Shown: in pieces, positions 54,493 to 63,918 of the stretch
How positions within the stretch are numbered: the stretch's first letter is position 1
Layout: each line of letters begins with the position of its first letter
Assembly (NCBI RefSeq): GCF_001517625.2
Contig: NZ_LN999828.1
Location: 2,084,529-2,148,528, forward strand
Source of the DNA: Clostridium sp. AT4
Lineage (GTDB): Bacteria; Bacillota; Clostridia; Lachnospirales; Lachnospiraceae
DNA length: 64,000 bases
Direction of reading: 5' to 3'
Notes under the pieces: generated by a model
The model's input: the letters and a program-made list of their open reading frames with translations, nothing else
What the model was told of the DNA's origin: nothing
Database searches by the model: none
Program-made: the position numbers and the translations under genes

Positions 54493-55440
54493 TCACTGCA
54501 AAATCAGTCTTGCTGCCCCATAGATTCCTGCGTCATTTCCCAGAGTTGCCAGACCCAGCCTGGCTTTATTTTTGGAAATCGTCATAAAATGATCATAGTC
54601 CTTCTGGACCATATCAATAAGGAACTGGCCTGCTTTTGATACGCCGCCGCCGATCACGAAAATATCAGGATCTGCGATCAGAGCAGCCTGGGACAGCGCC
54701 AGACCCAGATAATGGCTTACCACAGCCATAACCTCCAATGCCAGTTCGTCTCCCTCCTTGGCCGCATCCAGCACGTTTTTCGCACTTACATTGTCACCGT
54801 ACTGGCGGAGAACGGAAGCCGTCTCGCTGGCAGCCATCTTTCTTCTGGCTTCTCTTGCAATGCCCGTAGCGGAGCAGATCTGCTCCAGACATCCCTGACC
54901 GCCGCAGTTACAGTATTCCTTTTCCTCGTCCCTTACATGGATATGTCCGATCTCTCCGGCCAGACCGTGACGTCCGGCCACAATTTTCTGATCCAGGATC
55001 ACTCCTCCGCCTACTCCGGTACCGAGAGTAATCATCACAAGGTTATCATAGCCTTTTCCGCCTCCCTGCCACATCTCGCCAAGGGCAGCTACATTGGCGT
55101 CATTTCCACTCTTTACAGGAATGCCATCCAGCAGGGCACTGAGCTCCTTCTGGGGATTTACATTTTTCCATCCCAGATTTACGCAGACCTCTACGCTTCC
55201 GTCCGGCATCACCGGCCCCGGCACTCCCAGTCCGGCTCCTGCAATATCCGTTTTCAGATCCAGCCCCATGGCTGATACTTTTTCACGGATGGAAGCAGCG
55301 ACATCCGGAAGAATATATTTTCCATTTTCTTCCTTTCTTGTTTTTACCTCCCACTTATCCAGCAATTCTCCGGTTGTCTCAAAGATTCCCATCTTTACGC
55401 TGGTTCCTCCTACGTCTACACCGATGCATTTCATCCCCAT
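54493..55440 (-). CDS. glcK: ROK family glucokinase
   Basis: This 315-residue sugar kinase phosphorylates glucose with ATP at the start of glycolysis. ROK motifs: GVDVGGTSVKMGIFE near residue 6, GNDANVAALGE near 113, TLGTGVGGGVI near 138, the zinc motif GEIGHIHV with His near 165 and CNCGGQGCLEQICS near 177, and a C-terminal VIGGGVSKAG near 268. It is followed by the AAA-S8 cassette in the same direction but the cassette has its own promoter. Confidence 0.92.
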   Translation of the reverse strand: MGMKCIGVDVGGTSVKMGIFETTGELLDKWEVKTRKEENGKYILPDVAASIREKVSAMGLDLKTDIAGAGLGVPGPVMPDGSVEVCVNLGWKNVNPQKELSALLDGIPVKSGNDANVAALGEMWQGGGKGYDNLVMITLGTGVGGGVILDQKIVAGRHGLAGEIGHIHVRDEEKEYCNCGGQGCLEQICSATGIAREARRKMAASETASVLRQYGDNVSAKNVLDAAKEGDELALEVMAVVSHYLGLALSQAALIADPDIFVIGGGVSKAGQFLIDMVQKDYDHFMTISKNKARLGLATLGNDAGIYGAARLILQ

Positions 55441-55476
55441 AGTATCTTCTTCCTTTCTGTCTGATTTTTGCAGCTG

Positions 55477-56766
55477 TTACCGCAGCCTGATCTCCTGCAT
55501 CTTCTGAGGTCCCATGACTAAAAGAGTACCCGGCATATTTCCGGCCGAAACCTTGGATACAGGAAAATCAAAACTTCCTTTAAATTTCTCTGTTCCCGCC
55601 ATATTATAAACCAGGCAGGAGTTGTCATTATAAAGCAGAACCAGATCCTCATCTATATCAAAACCCGAATACTGGAACGAGAATGCAGTCTCAAACACCT
55701 GACTGCCGTCTGCCCGGTACACATGAAGCCGATAAGGCTCTGAACCCTCGGAATTATCTGTGACCACAGCCGCATACTGATCGGTATAACTGATACTGCG
55801 GATATTTTCGTCTAACAGGATCTGAGCCGTGGATTCCGGAGACGTTTCAATACGGGTCGAAAAAAACTGCAGTCCCTTGTCCGTAAAAATCACCGCATGG
55901 CTGTCATCCATAAACCGCACCCGGCCTGCCATGGCGTCTGAAAGATCCTGGGGCATAAATACGCCGACTACACGCTTGGGATCATTTTTTCCCAGACCAA
56001 AGTTGTAAAATACAACCTTATTTTTAATCATGCCATCTTCTAAATACATAAAAGAGGTGATCCACTGGGTTCCTCCGGGAGACAGGCTTACATCAACCGG
56101 ATAACCGTCGCCGGACAGAAGCGATTTCACATAGATATCAAGAGGATTTCCGTCCTTTTTATAAAGGTAAATGTAGCTGGCTTTAGAATCCTCCTCCACA
56201 GCCGCAGTAACGCCCTTTGCTGAAACAGAAAGCTCTAAAACCGGCAGAGAAGTTGTCGCCTGACCCTGAATTCCATTTTTATCACAGATATAAATGGAAT
56301 TTCCCTGACGGTCTCCAATGGCGGCAAAATCACCGTTGACCGTAATCATGGGATGTTTCATCTCATAGCTTAAAATCCATACGGCCTTTCCCCTGGAATC
56401 CAGATAGGAGGCTCCATCCTTGGTATACTTGATCACACCGTCGGCAAAATCTGCAAATCCGGAAAAATTCCCTTCTCCGGCAGCAGCTTCGCCCGGCTCT
56501 CCCTGATTAAAATCCGTCTCCCAGACAAGCTCATAGTCTGCAAATGACATATATCGGTCATAATATATAAATCCGCCCACAGCGGCCAAAATCAGAACCC
56601 CGATCACTGCTCCAATGCGGACCCGGCGTTTTACGCTTTTCTGATGGGCTTTCTTTATCAGCTCTTCGCTGTCCTCATCCTCCGGCGAAGAAACGGAGGG
56701 AGAAACCATCTGGCTTCTCAGCTGCTTTTTTTTATTTTCACGGCTCATTGAACGGTTGCTGCCCAT
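55477..56766 (-). CDS. DUF5711 family single-pass membrane protein
   Basis: This 429-residue protein has a basic N-terminal cytoplasmic tail (about 48 residues), one TM (about 50-70, IGAVIGVLILAAVGGFIYY) and a large extracytoplasmic beta-propeller-like domain with repeated WD-like blades (about 80-425). The pattern matches DUF5711, found in Lachnospiraceae and relatives. No catalytic motif was found; a sensor or protein-interaction role is plausible but unproven. It lies 36 bp upstream of glcK, possibly in one transcript. Confidence 0.8.
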   Translation of the reverse strand: MGSNRSMSRENKKKQLRSQMVSPSVSSPEDEDSEELIKKAHQKSVKRRVRIGAVIGVLILAAVGGFIYYDRYMSFADYELVWETDFNQGEPGEAAAGEGNFSGFADFADGVIKYTKDGASYLDSRGKAVWILSYEMKHPMITVNGDFAAIGDRQGNSIYICDKNGIQGQATTSLPVLELSVSAKGVTAAVEEDSKASYIYLYKKDGNPLDIYVKSLLSGDGYPVDVSLSPGGTQWITSFMYLEDGMIKNKVVFYNFGLGKNDPKRVVGVFMPQDLSDAMAGRVRFMDDSHAVIFTDKGLQFFSTRIETSPESTAQILLDENIRSISYTDQYAAVVTDNSEGSEPYRLHVYRADGSQVFETAFSFQYSGFDIDEDLVLLYNDNSCLVYNMAGTEKFKGSFDFPVSKVSAGNMPGTLLVMGPQKMQEIRLR

Positions 56767-56835
56767 TTTGTACTCCTGAATGTTTGATATACCTGTTAAG
56801 TATACAACATTTTCGGAGGTTACGCACTAATATTT

Positions 56836-57975
56836 TCACGGCATAAGAAGCTTCTGGCCTGCATAGATGCTGTTCTGATCCCTCAATTCGTTGATCCGGC
56901 AGATCTCGTCCAGCTTATTTACATTTTGGTAAACCTTAAAACAGATGCCATAAAGTGTTTCGCCCTCCCCAACGGTATAAACCTTATAAGCAGGAGCATC
57001 AGCTTCCTCCGTTTCCATGAGTGCTGTTTCCTCCGGGACATTCTCCGGAGCTTCACTGGAAATGACTGCAGTTTCAGTCTCCGCAGCTTCTCTCATCGTT
57101 TCAGGAGTCACAAAAGAAGGCTTTTCCCCCACCGTAACCTTAGGAAATTTTTCCTCTATAGGCCAGACCCCTGCTTTTGCTTCCTTGATCCTTCCCTCCG
57201 GGAGCACCGATGCAATCACACTTTCCATTTCATGCATCTTTTTATAGTTATTAAACATCGCTACACCGCCTGCCAAAACAGTTACAGCCAAAGCTGTGCA
57301 CACAGCCGAAAGCGTACCCACCGTACTCTGGCGGCGGATTGCTTCTCCTCTGTGCTCTTCCATTTTTTGGCGAAAATCCTGGATAGCGCGGTCATTTACC
57401 CCTGTTTCCACTCTGGAAATATCCTTTCGGGAAATCATATAATCCTGCATCATCTGATTGCGCTCATAGTAAATACTGTAGCCCCTGAGTTTATAAAATC
57501 CGTCTGAGGACGTAATATAGACCGCTTCCTCACCCTCCAGGCCGCTGTTTAAATACATCAGCTGATTTTTTCCTGTAAAATAATGGCTGTGTTCCTGCCA
57601 GTAGTTTAATGGATTTAAACTGCAGCCCGGATTCCCGCATAAAAACCACCCCTGTACCGTTCGTTTGGGAAACCGGTTTTCCACTTCCTGATAGGCCTTT
57701 TGCCATGCATCCTCTGTAAAGACTACCTTCTCCCCATCCTTTGCAACCGTTTCCATTTCCAAAGCTCCGTCTACAAATACATACGGCACATCCTCATGGA
57801 TCTCCCTGTTTCCCAGAAGAAGCCCCACCCGCAGATCCGCCCCTTTTGCGGGCCTTAACTGCTTTAAATATGTATTGACATAATCCTCTACATACAGCTT
57901 TAAAACCTGGTCACGTTCTCCGATCTGCCGTATATTTTTCGGCAGCTTCGGGAACAGTTCATATAATTCTCCCAT
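56836..57975 (-). CDS. LysM protein with an MPN-like N-terminal domain
   Basis: This 379-residue protein has an N-terminal domain (about 20-180) that resembles an MPN/JAB fold (VGLLLGNREIHEDVPYVFVD, then GWFLCGNPGCSLNPLNY). The metal-binding HxH...D of JAMM proteases is absent (LCGNPGCSLNPLN). A TM lies near 226-248, followed by a Thr/Glu-rich spacer and a C-terminal LysM domain (about 332-379; YTVGEGETLYGICFKVYQN). The ATG follows GGTGAG. The topology predicts a cytoplasmic MPN-like head and an extracytoplasmic LysM tail. Confidence 0.75.
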   Translation of the reverse strand: MGELYELFPKLPKNIRQIGERDQVLKLYVEDYVNTYLKQLRPAKGADLRVGLLLGNREIHEDVPYVFVDGALEMETVAKDGEKVVFTEDAWQKAYQEVENRFPKRTVQGWFLCGNPGCSLNPLNYWQEHSHYFTGKNQLMYLNSGLEGEEAVYITSSDGFYKLRGYSIYYERNQMMQDYMISRKDISRVETGVNDRAIQDFRQKMEEHRGEAIRRQSTVGTLSAVCTALAVTVLAGGVAMFNNYKKMHEMESVIASVLPEGRIKEAKAGVWPIEEKFPKVTVGEKPSFVTPETMREAAETETAVISSEAPENVPEETALMETEEADAPAYKVYTVGEGETLYGICFKVYQNVNKLDEICRINELRDQNSIYAGQKLLMP

Positions 57976-58094
57976 CTGCTCACCCCTTTATACCGATGCG
58001 AAACCTATAAAGCGCGTTTCGCCTCTGATCAGCGGCCGTCAAATGTCTGCACACGCAGGCGTGACAGCCATTTTCCTCGTCGCCACAACAAAAA

Positions 58095-58119
58095 ACATAC
58101 CTGAAAAATCCAGGTATGT
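58095..58119 (-). terminator. Terminator after the YyaC gene
   Basis: Minus strand ACATACCTG, loop GATTTTT, CAGGTATGT, then TTTTTGTTG. The 9-bp stem is perfect. The 176-bp gap between the LysM and yyaC genes shows nothing else. Confidence 0.85.
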
Positions 58120-58151
58120 CTCAGTATAACAGGTATTTTGCGCAAAGTTTG

Positions 58152-58751
58152 TCATATTATGGCTGCATTTTCCCAAAATCGTTCGACAAGGGAAATACTT
58201 TCGCAGATGCAGTCCGCCATTTTCATCACCATGGACAGCCGGACACTTTGAAGCATCACAGGATCACGGCTGCCTGCGCCCCCTACGATCCCGGTGATCG
58301 AGATATCTCCTACTGCCTCTAACTCCTTTGATACCCCAAGCCCCGGCTGCAGCGCTCCCCGCCCCAAAGTAGCATAGCCCACATGATCCAGGCTGCCTAC
58401 CGAAGCGTCAATCGCTACCACCACATACCGGGAATAATGGGCCTGGATATATCGGATATAAAGCTCCAGATTCATGGCATGTACCGGCTTATCCAGAGTT
58501 CCGATCACAGCGGCTCCCTTTAAACGCTGCCTTCTCAGCTTGTGTCCAACCAAAGGCCCCAGGCTGTCCCCTGTAGAGCGGTCTGTGCCGATACAGAGGA
58601 ACATGACGCCTTCTTTTCCTTTTTCTTCCATTTCGTCCATGATCATACGGTTCAGGTTCACGGCAAAACGTTCTGCCTCAAACTCTCCCGCTGTATCATA
58701 GTATGATATATCTTCCCGGCTGGAAATACCGAATGTTTTCCACAATTTCAT
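58152..58751 (-). CDS. yyaC: Spore protease YyaC-like protein (DUF1256)
   Basis: This 199-residue protein belongs to the DUF1256/YyaC family, related to the germination protease GPR. Typical motifs are LCIGTDRSTGDSLGPLVG near residue 51, GTLDKPVHAMNL near 84 and VVVAIDASVGSLDHVG near 109, containing the conserved acidic residues. YyaC is linked to sporulation in B. subtilis; the presence here supports a spore-forming organism. Confidence 0.9.
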   Translation of the reverse strand: MKLWKTFGISSREDISYYDTAGEFEAERFAVNLNRMIMDEMEEKGKEGVMFLCIGTDRSTGDSLGPLVGHKLRRQRLKGAAVIGTLDKPVHAMNLELYIRYIQAHYSRYVVVAIDASVGSLDHVGYATLGRGALQPGLGVSKELEAVGDISITGIVGGAGSRDPVMLQSVRLSMVMKMADCICESISLVERFWENAAII

Positions 58752-58841
58752 GTCTGTACTGTCTCCTTATCCACGGAGGCTGAACTATTTTCACCGTTTT
58801 TTATAGTATAGACCCTGAAAATGGGAAATATGCATGGCTTT

Positions 58842-59762
58842 TTAACCGAACAGCTTTTCTTTGTACACGCCGTCCCGGATCAGTCCCCGGATCGCGTCTA
58901 CCACCGCCTGCTTATCCTCCTGATAGGTCACACCGAACCATTTATCCGGTGTATCCAGTACGCGGACTTTCGCCTTCCCCTCCTGTACCAGATCGTCAAT
59001 AATCTTCGGGAGCAGGTATTCTGCCTTAATATCCTCAGGCTTTAAGCCGTCTAAAAACTTCGGGAACCCATGTTCCAGCTCCTCTAAGAAACGCACTGGA
59101 AGACCCCACATATTCATGGAAACCGGCTGGTCTGCCTGTACAGATACAGGATTTCCCGCCTCATCTGCTGCTGCCAGTCCGTCCCCGCTTCTGCGGATGT
59201 CATAGGTTTCCGTTACGTTTTTAAGGAATCCGTTTTCCACATGACACACGCCTCTGGTAACGCTTCCGTTGTCGCTTAAGGTATTTTCAAGCACAAATCC
59301 GCCCATGCAGATATCATAAACATCTGCATCATCCTTCATCTCATTTACCATGTAATCGTGGATCCGCTTAAAGCCCTCTTTTCCATAGTAATCGTCTGCA
59401 TTGATCACCAGGAACGGACAGTCAATCAGCCCCTTTATCATCAGAACAGCCTGACCGGTTCCCCAGGGTTTTTTGCGGCCCTCAGGCACAAAATAGCCCT
59501 CTGGAAGAGCGTCCAGCTCCTGATAGGCATAAATAACCGGGATCTGCTTGGCAATGCGGCCTCCGATAATCTCCTTAAAATCCTTTTCCAGATCTTTACG
59601 GATAATAAATACGACTTTGTTAAATCCGGCCTCAATGGCGTCATGGATAGAATAATCCATAATAATCTCTCCATTTGGCCCAACAGGAGCCAGCTGCTTG
59701 ATTCCGCCCCCAAACCGGCTGCCGATTCCAGCCGCCATAATTACTAATGCTGTTTCCTTCAT
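58842..59762 (-). CDS. Sugar-nucleotide-type nucleotidyltransferase
   Basis: This 306-residue enzyme of the NTP_transferase fold has the activating motif AAGIGSRFGGGIKQL near residue 10. A NADDYYGKEGF segment with metal-binding Asp lies near residue 121. The C-terminal half is compatible with a sugar-1-phosphate substrate. It probably makes an NDP-sugar from a sugar 1-phosphate; the sugar is not predictable. The gene is alone on its strand. Confidence 0.82.
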   Translation of the reverse strand: MKETALVIMAAGIGSRFGGGIKQLAPVGPNGEIIMDYSIHDAIEAGFNKVVFIIRKDLEKDFKEIIGGRIAKQIPVIYAYQELDALPEGYFVPEGRKKPWGTGQAVLMIKGLIDCPFLVINADDYYGKEGFKRIHDYMVNEMKDDADVYDICMGGFVLENTLSDNGSVTRGVCHVENGFLKNVTETYDIRRSGDGLAAADEAGNPVSVQADQPVSMNMWGLPVRFLEELEHGFPKFLDGLKPEDIKAEYLLPKIIDDLVQEGKAKVRVLDTPDKWFGVTYQEDKQAVVDAIRGLIRDGVYKEKLFG

Positions 59763-59842
59763 AATCTTGTTTCCTCCTTTTAAGGTGCCACTATTATACT
59801 ACAAAATCCTTATTGATGGAAATGGTATTTTCCCTGATACTT

Positions 59843-61096
59843 CTACATGGGTTTCCTCCACAAAATATTCCCGGCCAGCTCTGTAAGCACCCCCTGGACC
59901 CGTTTCACATCCTCATAAGGTACGGATTCATTAGGCTTATGAGCCAGCTCCAGGCTGCCGGGGCCATATGACATACAGTTATGATTTCCCAGCATCCCTG
60001 CTGCTACCGCCGTATCTGTGTAGCCGTTAAAGGTTCCTACCGCCGCTTCCTCTCCCACAACGGCCTTTACAGCCTCTTTTAAACGGGACAACAGCGGTGA
60101 ATCCGGGTCCTTTTCTACATAGGGTCTGTCTCCTGTAAGCACATAGCTTCCCTTAACTCCTGCGATCTCCTTCTCTGCCTTTTTTATCGCCCCTTCAACC
60201 ATCGCGCAGGCAGCCGCCGTATCCACTGGGGGCGCCAGACGCATATCAATCCATACTTTACAGCTGTCCGGCACTACATAAGGCCTGTAGCCTCCCTGGA
60301 TCTGGCCAAAAGTAACGGTAGAAATCCCCAGATCATGGTGGGGCGGACAGGCTGCAATCTCCTTTCGTATGCTGCTGATCACCTCCGCCATAGCTGCAAT
60401 GGCGTCTGCTCCCTTCCATGGATTGCTGGCGTGGGCGGTGATGCCCGTAACGGTCAGTTCAAACCAGGTGCGGCCCTTGTGAGCCACCTGAATCTGTCCG
60501 TCTGTAGGCTCTGTATCCAAAACCCAGTCCTCCTTCGTGATCCAGCCGGAACGGATGGCATGCTCCACTCCCCGCATAAAATCCTCTTCATCCACGGTAC
60601 AGATTATGGAAAATGACCGGTTAGGAAGCTCTCCCCTTTTTCCGGTCTCCCGTACCTGAGCCTCAAAGGCAGCAAGGGCACAGGCTAACCCCGACTTCAT
60701 ATCACAGGCTCCTCTTCCATACAGGCGCACCACCGTTTTTCCCTGCTCCTCTGTTTCCCGGACCACCGCTCCCAGAGGCGGCGTCGTTTCATCCCAGCCA
60801 TCTCCCAGCATAACCGTATCCATGTGGCAGATATAGATCAGTCCCGGTCCATTCGTCTTTCCCGGTATCCGCGCCATCACATTAAACCGGCCCGGAAGTA
60901 CCTCCTCCCGTGCGATTTGGATCTGGTCTGCCAGAGAACCGCCACACCGTTCACAGCACCGGCTTAAATACTCATAAAGCCGTTCCCCGATCTCGCCTTC
61001 ATAAGCGCCCGGATCTGAGCTGTCTATGGACACCAGCTTTTTTGCCAGCTCCCAGGCCCGCTCCTCCCAGTCCGCATCATTTTCAAATACCTTCAT
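59843..61096 (-). CDS. M20 family metallopeptidase (ArgE/DapE-like)
   Basis: This 417-residue zinc-dependent amidohydrolase or peptidase has HMDTVMLGDGW near residue 91, GACDMKSGLACALA near 132, VDEEDFMRGVEHAI near 169, and a C-terminal His in LELAHKPNESVP near 388. The dimerisation (lid) domain lies at about 205-320. ArgE/DapE/aminoacylase members share these motifs. Substrate is unresolved; short acyl-amino acids or dipeptides are likely. Confidence 0.9.
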   Translation of the reverse strand: MKVFENDADWEERAWELAKKLVSIDSSDPGAYEGEIGERLYEYLSRCCERCGGSLADQIQIAREEVLPGRFNVMARIPGKTNGPGLIYICHMDTVMLGDGWDETTPPLGAVVRETEEQGKTVVRLYGRGACDMKSGLACALAAFEAQVRETGKRGELPNRSFSIICTVDEEDFMRGVEHAIRSGWITKEDWVLDTEPTDGQIQVAHKGRTWFELTVTGITAHASNPWKGADAIAAMAEVISSIRKEIAACPPHHDLGISTVTFGQIQGGYRPYVVPDSCKVWIDMRLAPPVDTAAACAMVEGAIKKAEKEIAGVKGSYVLTGDRPYVEKDPDSPLLSRLKEAVKAVVGEEAAVGTFNGYTDTAVAAGMLGNHNCMSYGPGSLELAHKPNESVPYEDVKRVQGVLTELAGNILWRKPM

Positions 61097-61386
61097 ATCC
61101 TGCCTCCTCCCATTCTTGTTCCAATACTGCTATTATAGGCTTCCTTTTCCGGTAATACAAGACCGCTGGCAGATTCTTCCTTTACTACAAACCACCTTTC
61201 CAGAACAGTGAACATACCGTCTGCAAATGTCCACATACCGCGGACATTCATCACAGCCTTTTCGTTGTACCTATTTTAGTAAAAAAGGTGGTTGCGCTTG
61301 TAGTAAAACACGCTTATTATATGGTTGAATCAAAATGCATATTTTGAATGAACAAGAGTATTAAAAAGGAGGTTTATTCTTTCATC

Positions 61387-62250
61387 ATGAAAGAAATCAA
61401 AAATCCATTCTGGCGCACAGCCGCTGAATATGGAACTATCACAATCAGTATCTGGATCATGGTTATAGGAATCTATTTTTTCAAATTCCCAAACCACTTT
61501 GCCTTTGGCGGGATCACCGGCTTTTCCACCGTTATCAGTGAGATGACCCAATGGTCGGCCAGTGATTTTACATTCATTACAAATATGTCCCTTCTGGTTC
61601 TTGGCTTTATCTTTCTTGGAAGAAGCTTTGGACTGAAAACCGTTTATGCCACCGTTGTTATGTCCGTCAGTCTTTCCCTCCTGGAGCGTATCTGCCCATT
61701 GACAAAGCCTCTGACCTCAGAGCCGCTTCTGGAACTGATGTTTGCAATTTTCCTGCCTGCCATCGGAACCGCTATTTTATTCAATATCGGAGCATCCAGC
61801 GGCGGTACGGATATCATTGCCATGATCATGAAAAAGCACACCAGCATGAATATAGGCACCGTACTGATGCTGGTAGATGTGGCATCCGTTCTGACTTCCT
61901 TTTTCATCTTTGATGCGGAAACAGGACTGTTCTCCACCATCGGCCTTGCAGCTAAATCCCTTGTGATCGATGATGTGATCGAAAATATCAATCTCTGCAA
62001 ATGTTTTAATATCATCTGCGACAATCCCGATCCCATCTGTGATTACATCATCCATACCTTAAACCGCAGCGCCACAGTCTACCACGCGGAGGGAGCATTT
62101 TCCCACAATGACAAGACCGTGATCATGACTACCATGAAACGCAGTCAGGCCTTAAAGCTGCGCAACTATATAAGAAAAATTGAACCCACTGCCTTTATGC
62201 TCATCTCCAATTCCAGCGAGATCGTAGGAAAAGGCTTTCTGGCAAGCTGA
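61387..62250 (+). CDS. YitT family membrane protein
   Basis: This 287-residue protein has five or so N-terminal TM helices (about 12-170) and a C-terminal cytoplasmic DUF2179 domain (about 210-285). Family signatures are FGGITGFSTVISEM near residue 40 and GASSGGTDIIAMIMKKHT near 137. An AAGGAGG lies 13 nt before the ATG at 61387; an ATG at 61348 lacks a ribosome site. Function unknown, perhaps transport. Confidence 0.87.
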   Translation: MKEIKNPFWRTAAEYGTITISIWIMVIGIYFFKFPNHFAFGGITGFSTVISEMTQWSASDFTFITNMSLLVLGFIFLGRSFGLKTVYATVVMSVSLSLLERICPLTKPLTSEPLLELMFAIFLPAIGTAILFNIGASSGGTDIIAMIMKKHTSMNIGTVLMLVDVASVLTSFFIFDAETGLFSTIGLAAKSLVIDDVIENINLCKCFNIICDNPDPICDYIIHTLNRSATVYHAEGAFSHNDKTVIMTTMKRSQALKLRNYIRKIEPTAFMLISNSSEIVGKGFLAS

Positions 62251-62262
62251 TCTGGAATTTCC

Positions 62263-62303
62263 AGCGCCTCCTTTATCTTTATGTTAAGCGGGGCGCTCTT
62301 TTT
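62263..62303 (+). terminator. Terminator after the YitT gene
   Basis: AGCGCCTC (62263-62270) pairs with GGGGCGCT (62290-62297), including one G-T pair, followed by CTTTTTG. It lies before the rpoN start. Confidence 0.7.
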
Positions 62304-62371
62304 GCATTCAAAAACAGAACGATCTGTGATATACTTAAACCAATCATATCTTACGAAAGAAGGTGCTTCCC

Positions 62372-63754
62372 ATGGATCTGAAGCTTCAGACCCGACAGAC
62401 TCAGACCCTATCCCAACGCATGATACAATCTGCTGAGATCCTGCAGATGACTGCCCAGGAATTAAACACATATATCAATGAGACGGCACTGGAAAATCCC
62501 GTGATGGAAATATCTGATTCTTCTTCCGGAGGGCCGGATCGGGAATCCATTGAACAGCAGCAGTGGCTTAATTCCTTTAATGAAGAAAACTATTACCTCT
62601 ACCAGCGGCAGAACAACGATGATGACTACGATTTTAAGGATTCCTGGAACATTGATACGGATGACGGCGAGACGCTGGAAGACTATCTCTGGTCCCAGCT
62701 GATCTCAGAGGAGCTTTCTGCCGATGATACACAGATTATTCACTACATGCTGGAATCGTTAGATGACAGAGGCTATCTCACCGAATCTCCCGGAGATATT
62801 GCGGCAGATCTTAAAACAGACGAAGCACATATCCTTAAGCTTCTTGCGCAGCTCCAGAAACTGGACCCTGCAGGAGTTTTTGCCCGAAATCTGGAAGAGT
62901 GTTTAAATCTTCAGCTGGAACGCCGCGGCCTCCTTACACCTGTGATGAAAACATTAACCTGTCAGTGCCTGGAAATGATTGCCAAAAATCAGATACCAGC
63001 CATTGCCAGAAAGCTTCGTCTGTCCCCTGCGGAAGCCGCAGACTGCTGCCAGATCATCCGCTCCCTGAATCCCAAACCCGGAATGTCCTTTTCCAGCCGG
63101 GAACAGCTCCGCTATATTATTCCGGATGTAACCATTGTCAAATTTAAAGACCATTTTGACATCCTCTTAAATGAAGCCATGTATCCGGCCATTGAAATCA
63201 GCAGCTATTACCGCAAAATGAGCCAGGAACCTGAGTCTGAGGAGGTAAAAGAATATCTGGGAAATAAGCTTCGTCAGGCAGAATGGATCCGCCAGTGCAT
63301 CGCACAGAGAAGCCTCACCTTGATGGATGTGTCCAAGGCTATTCTGGAGCATCAGGAAGCATTTTTCTCAAAGGGTTCCAATCACCTTGTCCCGCTGCGC
63401 ATGACTGATATCGCAGACCGGCTGGGGATACATGAGTCTACGGTCAGCAGAGCCGTCAGCCATAAATATCTCCAGTGCTCCTGGGGTGTATATCCCCTGA
63501 GCTTTTTCTTTTCGCGCTCCGTTTCCCGCAGTGAAAATGGTTTAAACTCCGCCTCTCATGGCATCAATGCCGCAGCCATCAAACTGGCTCTCAGGAAAAT
63601 CATAGCCGGAGAAGACCCCAAAAAGCCCTACAGCGACCGCCTTCTAAGCGAAAAACTGGCTTCCCAGGGTATCACCATCTCCAGGAGAACCGTTGCAAAA
63701 TACAGGGAAGAGGAAGGAATTTTAGACGCCAGCGGGCGAAAAGAGTACATTTAA
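62372..63754 (+). CDS. rpoN: RNA polymerase sigma-54 factor RpoN
   Basis: This 460-residue sigma factor directs core RNA polymerase to -24/-12 promoters and needs enhancer-binding ATPases. It has a Gln/Leu-rich region I (about 1-50; LKLQTRQTQTLSQRMIQSAE), an acidic region II, a core-binding region (about 100-300), HTH near 345-375 (TDIADRLGIHESTVSRAVSH) and the RpoN box SRRTVAKYREEEGI near 437. The ATG at 62372 has a GAAGG site; a GTG at 62363 is less likely. An IS1380-type element begins right after its stop codon. Confidence 0.94.
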   Translation: MDLKLQTRQTQTLSQRMIQSAEILQMTAQELNTYINETALENPVMEISDSSSGGPDRESIEQQQWLNSFNEENYYLYQRQNNDDDYDFKDSWNIDTDDGETLEDYLWSQLISEELSADDTQIIHYMLESLDDRGYLTESPGDIAADLKTDEAHILKLLAQLQKLDPAGVFARNLEECLNLQLERRGLLTPVMKTLTCQCLEMIAKNQIPAIARKLRLSPAEAADCCQIIRSLNPKPGMSFSSREQLRYIIPDVTIVKFKDHFDILLNEAMYPAIEISSYYRKMSQEPESEEVKEYLGNKLRQAEWIRQCIAQRSLTLMDVSKAILEHQEAFFSKGSNHLVPLRMTDIADRLGIHESTVSRAVSHKYLQCSWGVYPLSFFFSRSVSRSENGLNSASHGINAAAIKLALRKIIAGEDPKKPYSDRLLSEKLASQGITISRRTVAKYREEEGILDASGRKEYI

Positions 63755-63781
63755 CCTGAATTATTCACGACTTTGCCACGA

Positions 63782-63800
63782 ATGTGGCTGAAAGCCACAT
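63782..63800. repeat. Hairpin inside the IS leader
   Basis: ATGTGGCT (63782-63789), loop GAA, AGCCACAT (63793-63800). Such leader hairpins in IS elements can block translation from outside transcripts; this role is inference. Confidence 0.6.
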
Positions 63801-63918
63801 AGTTACTGTATTTTAACTGAATATTGCTTTTCACCTATCAAGTGAATGAAAAAAGAGCATCCATTTGTGGTAAAATTAAGGTGTCTAATCAAAATAAATA
63901 CCAACAAAGGAGCCCTTT

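Noticed and set aside
58015..58080. Possible small RNA between the LysM and yyaC genes
   Set aside because: Only short imperfect inverted repeats are visible and no promoter was found; the clear element there is the terminator at 58095.
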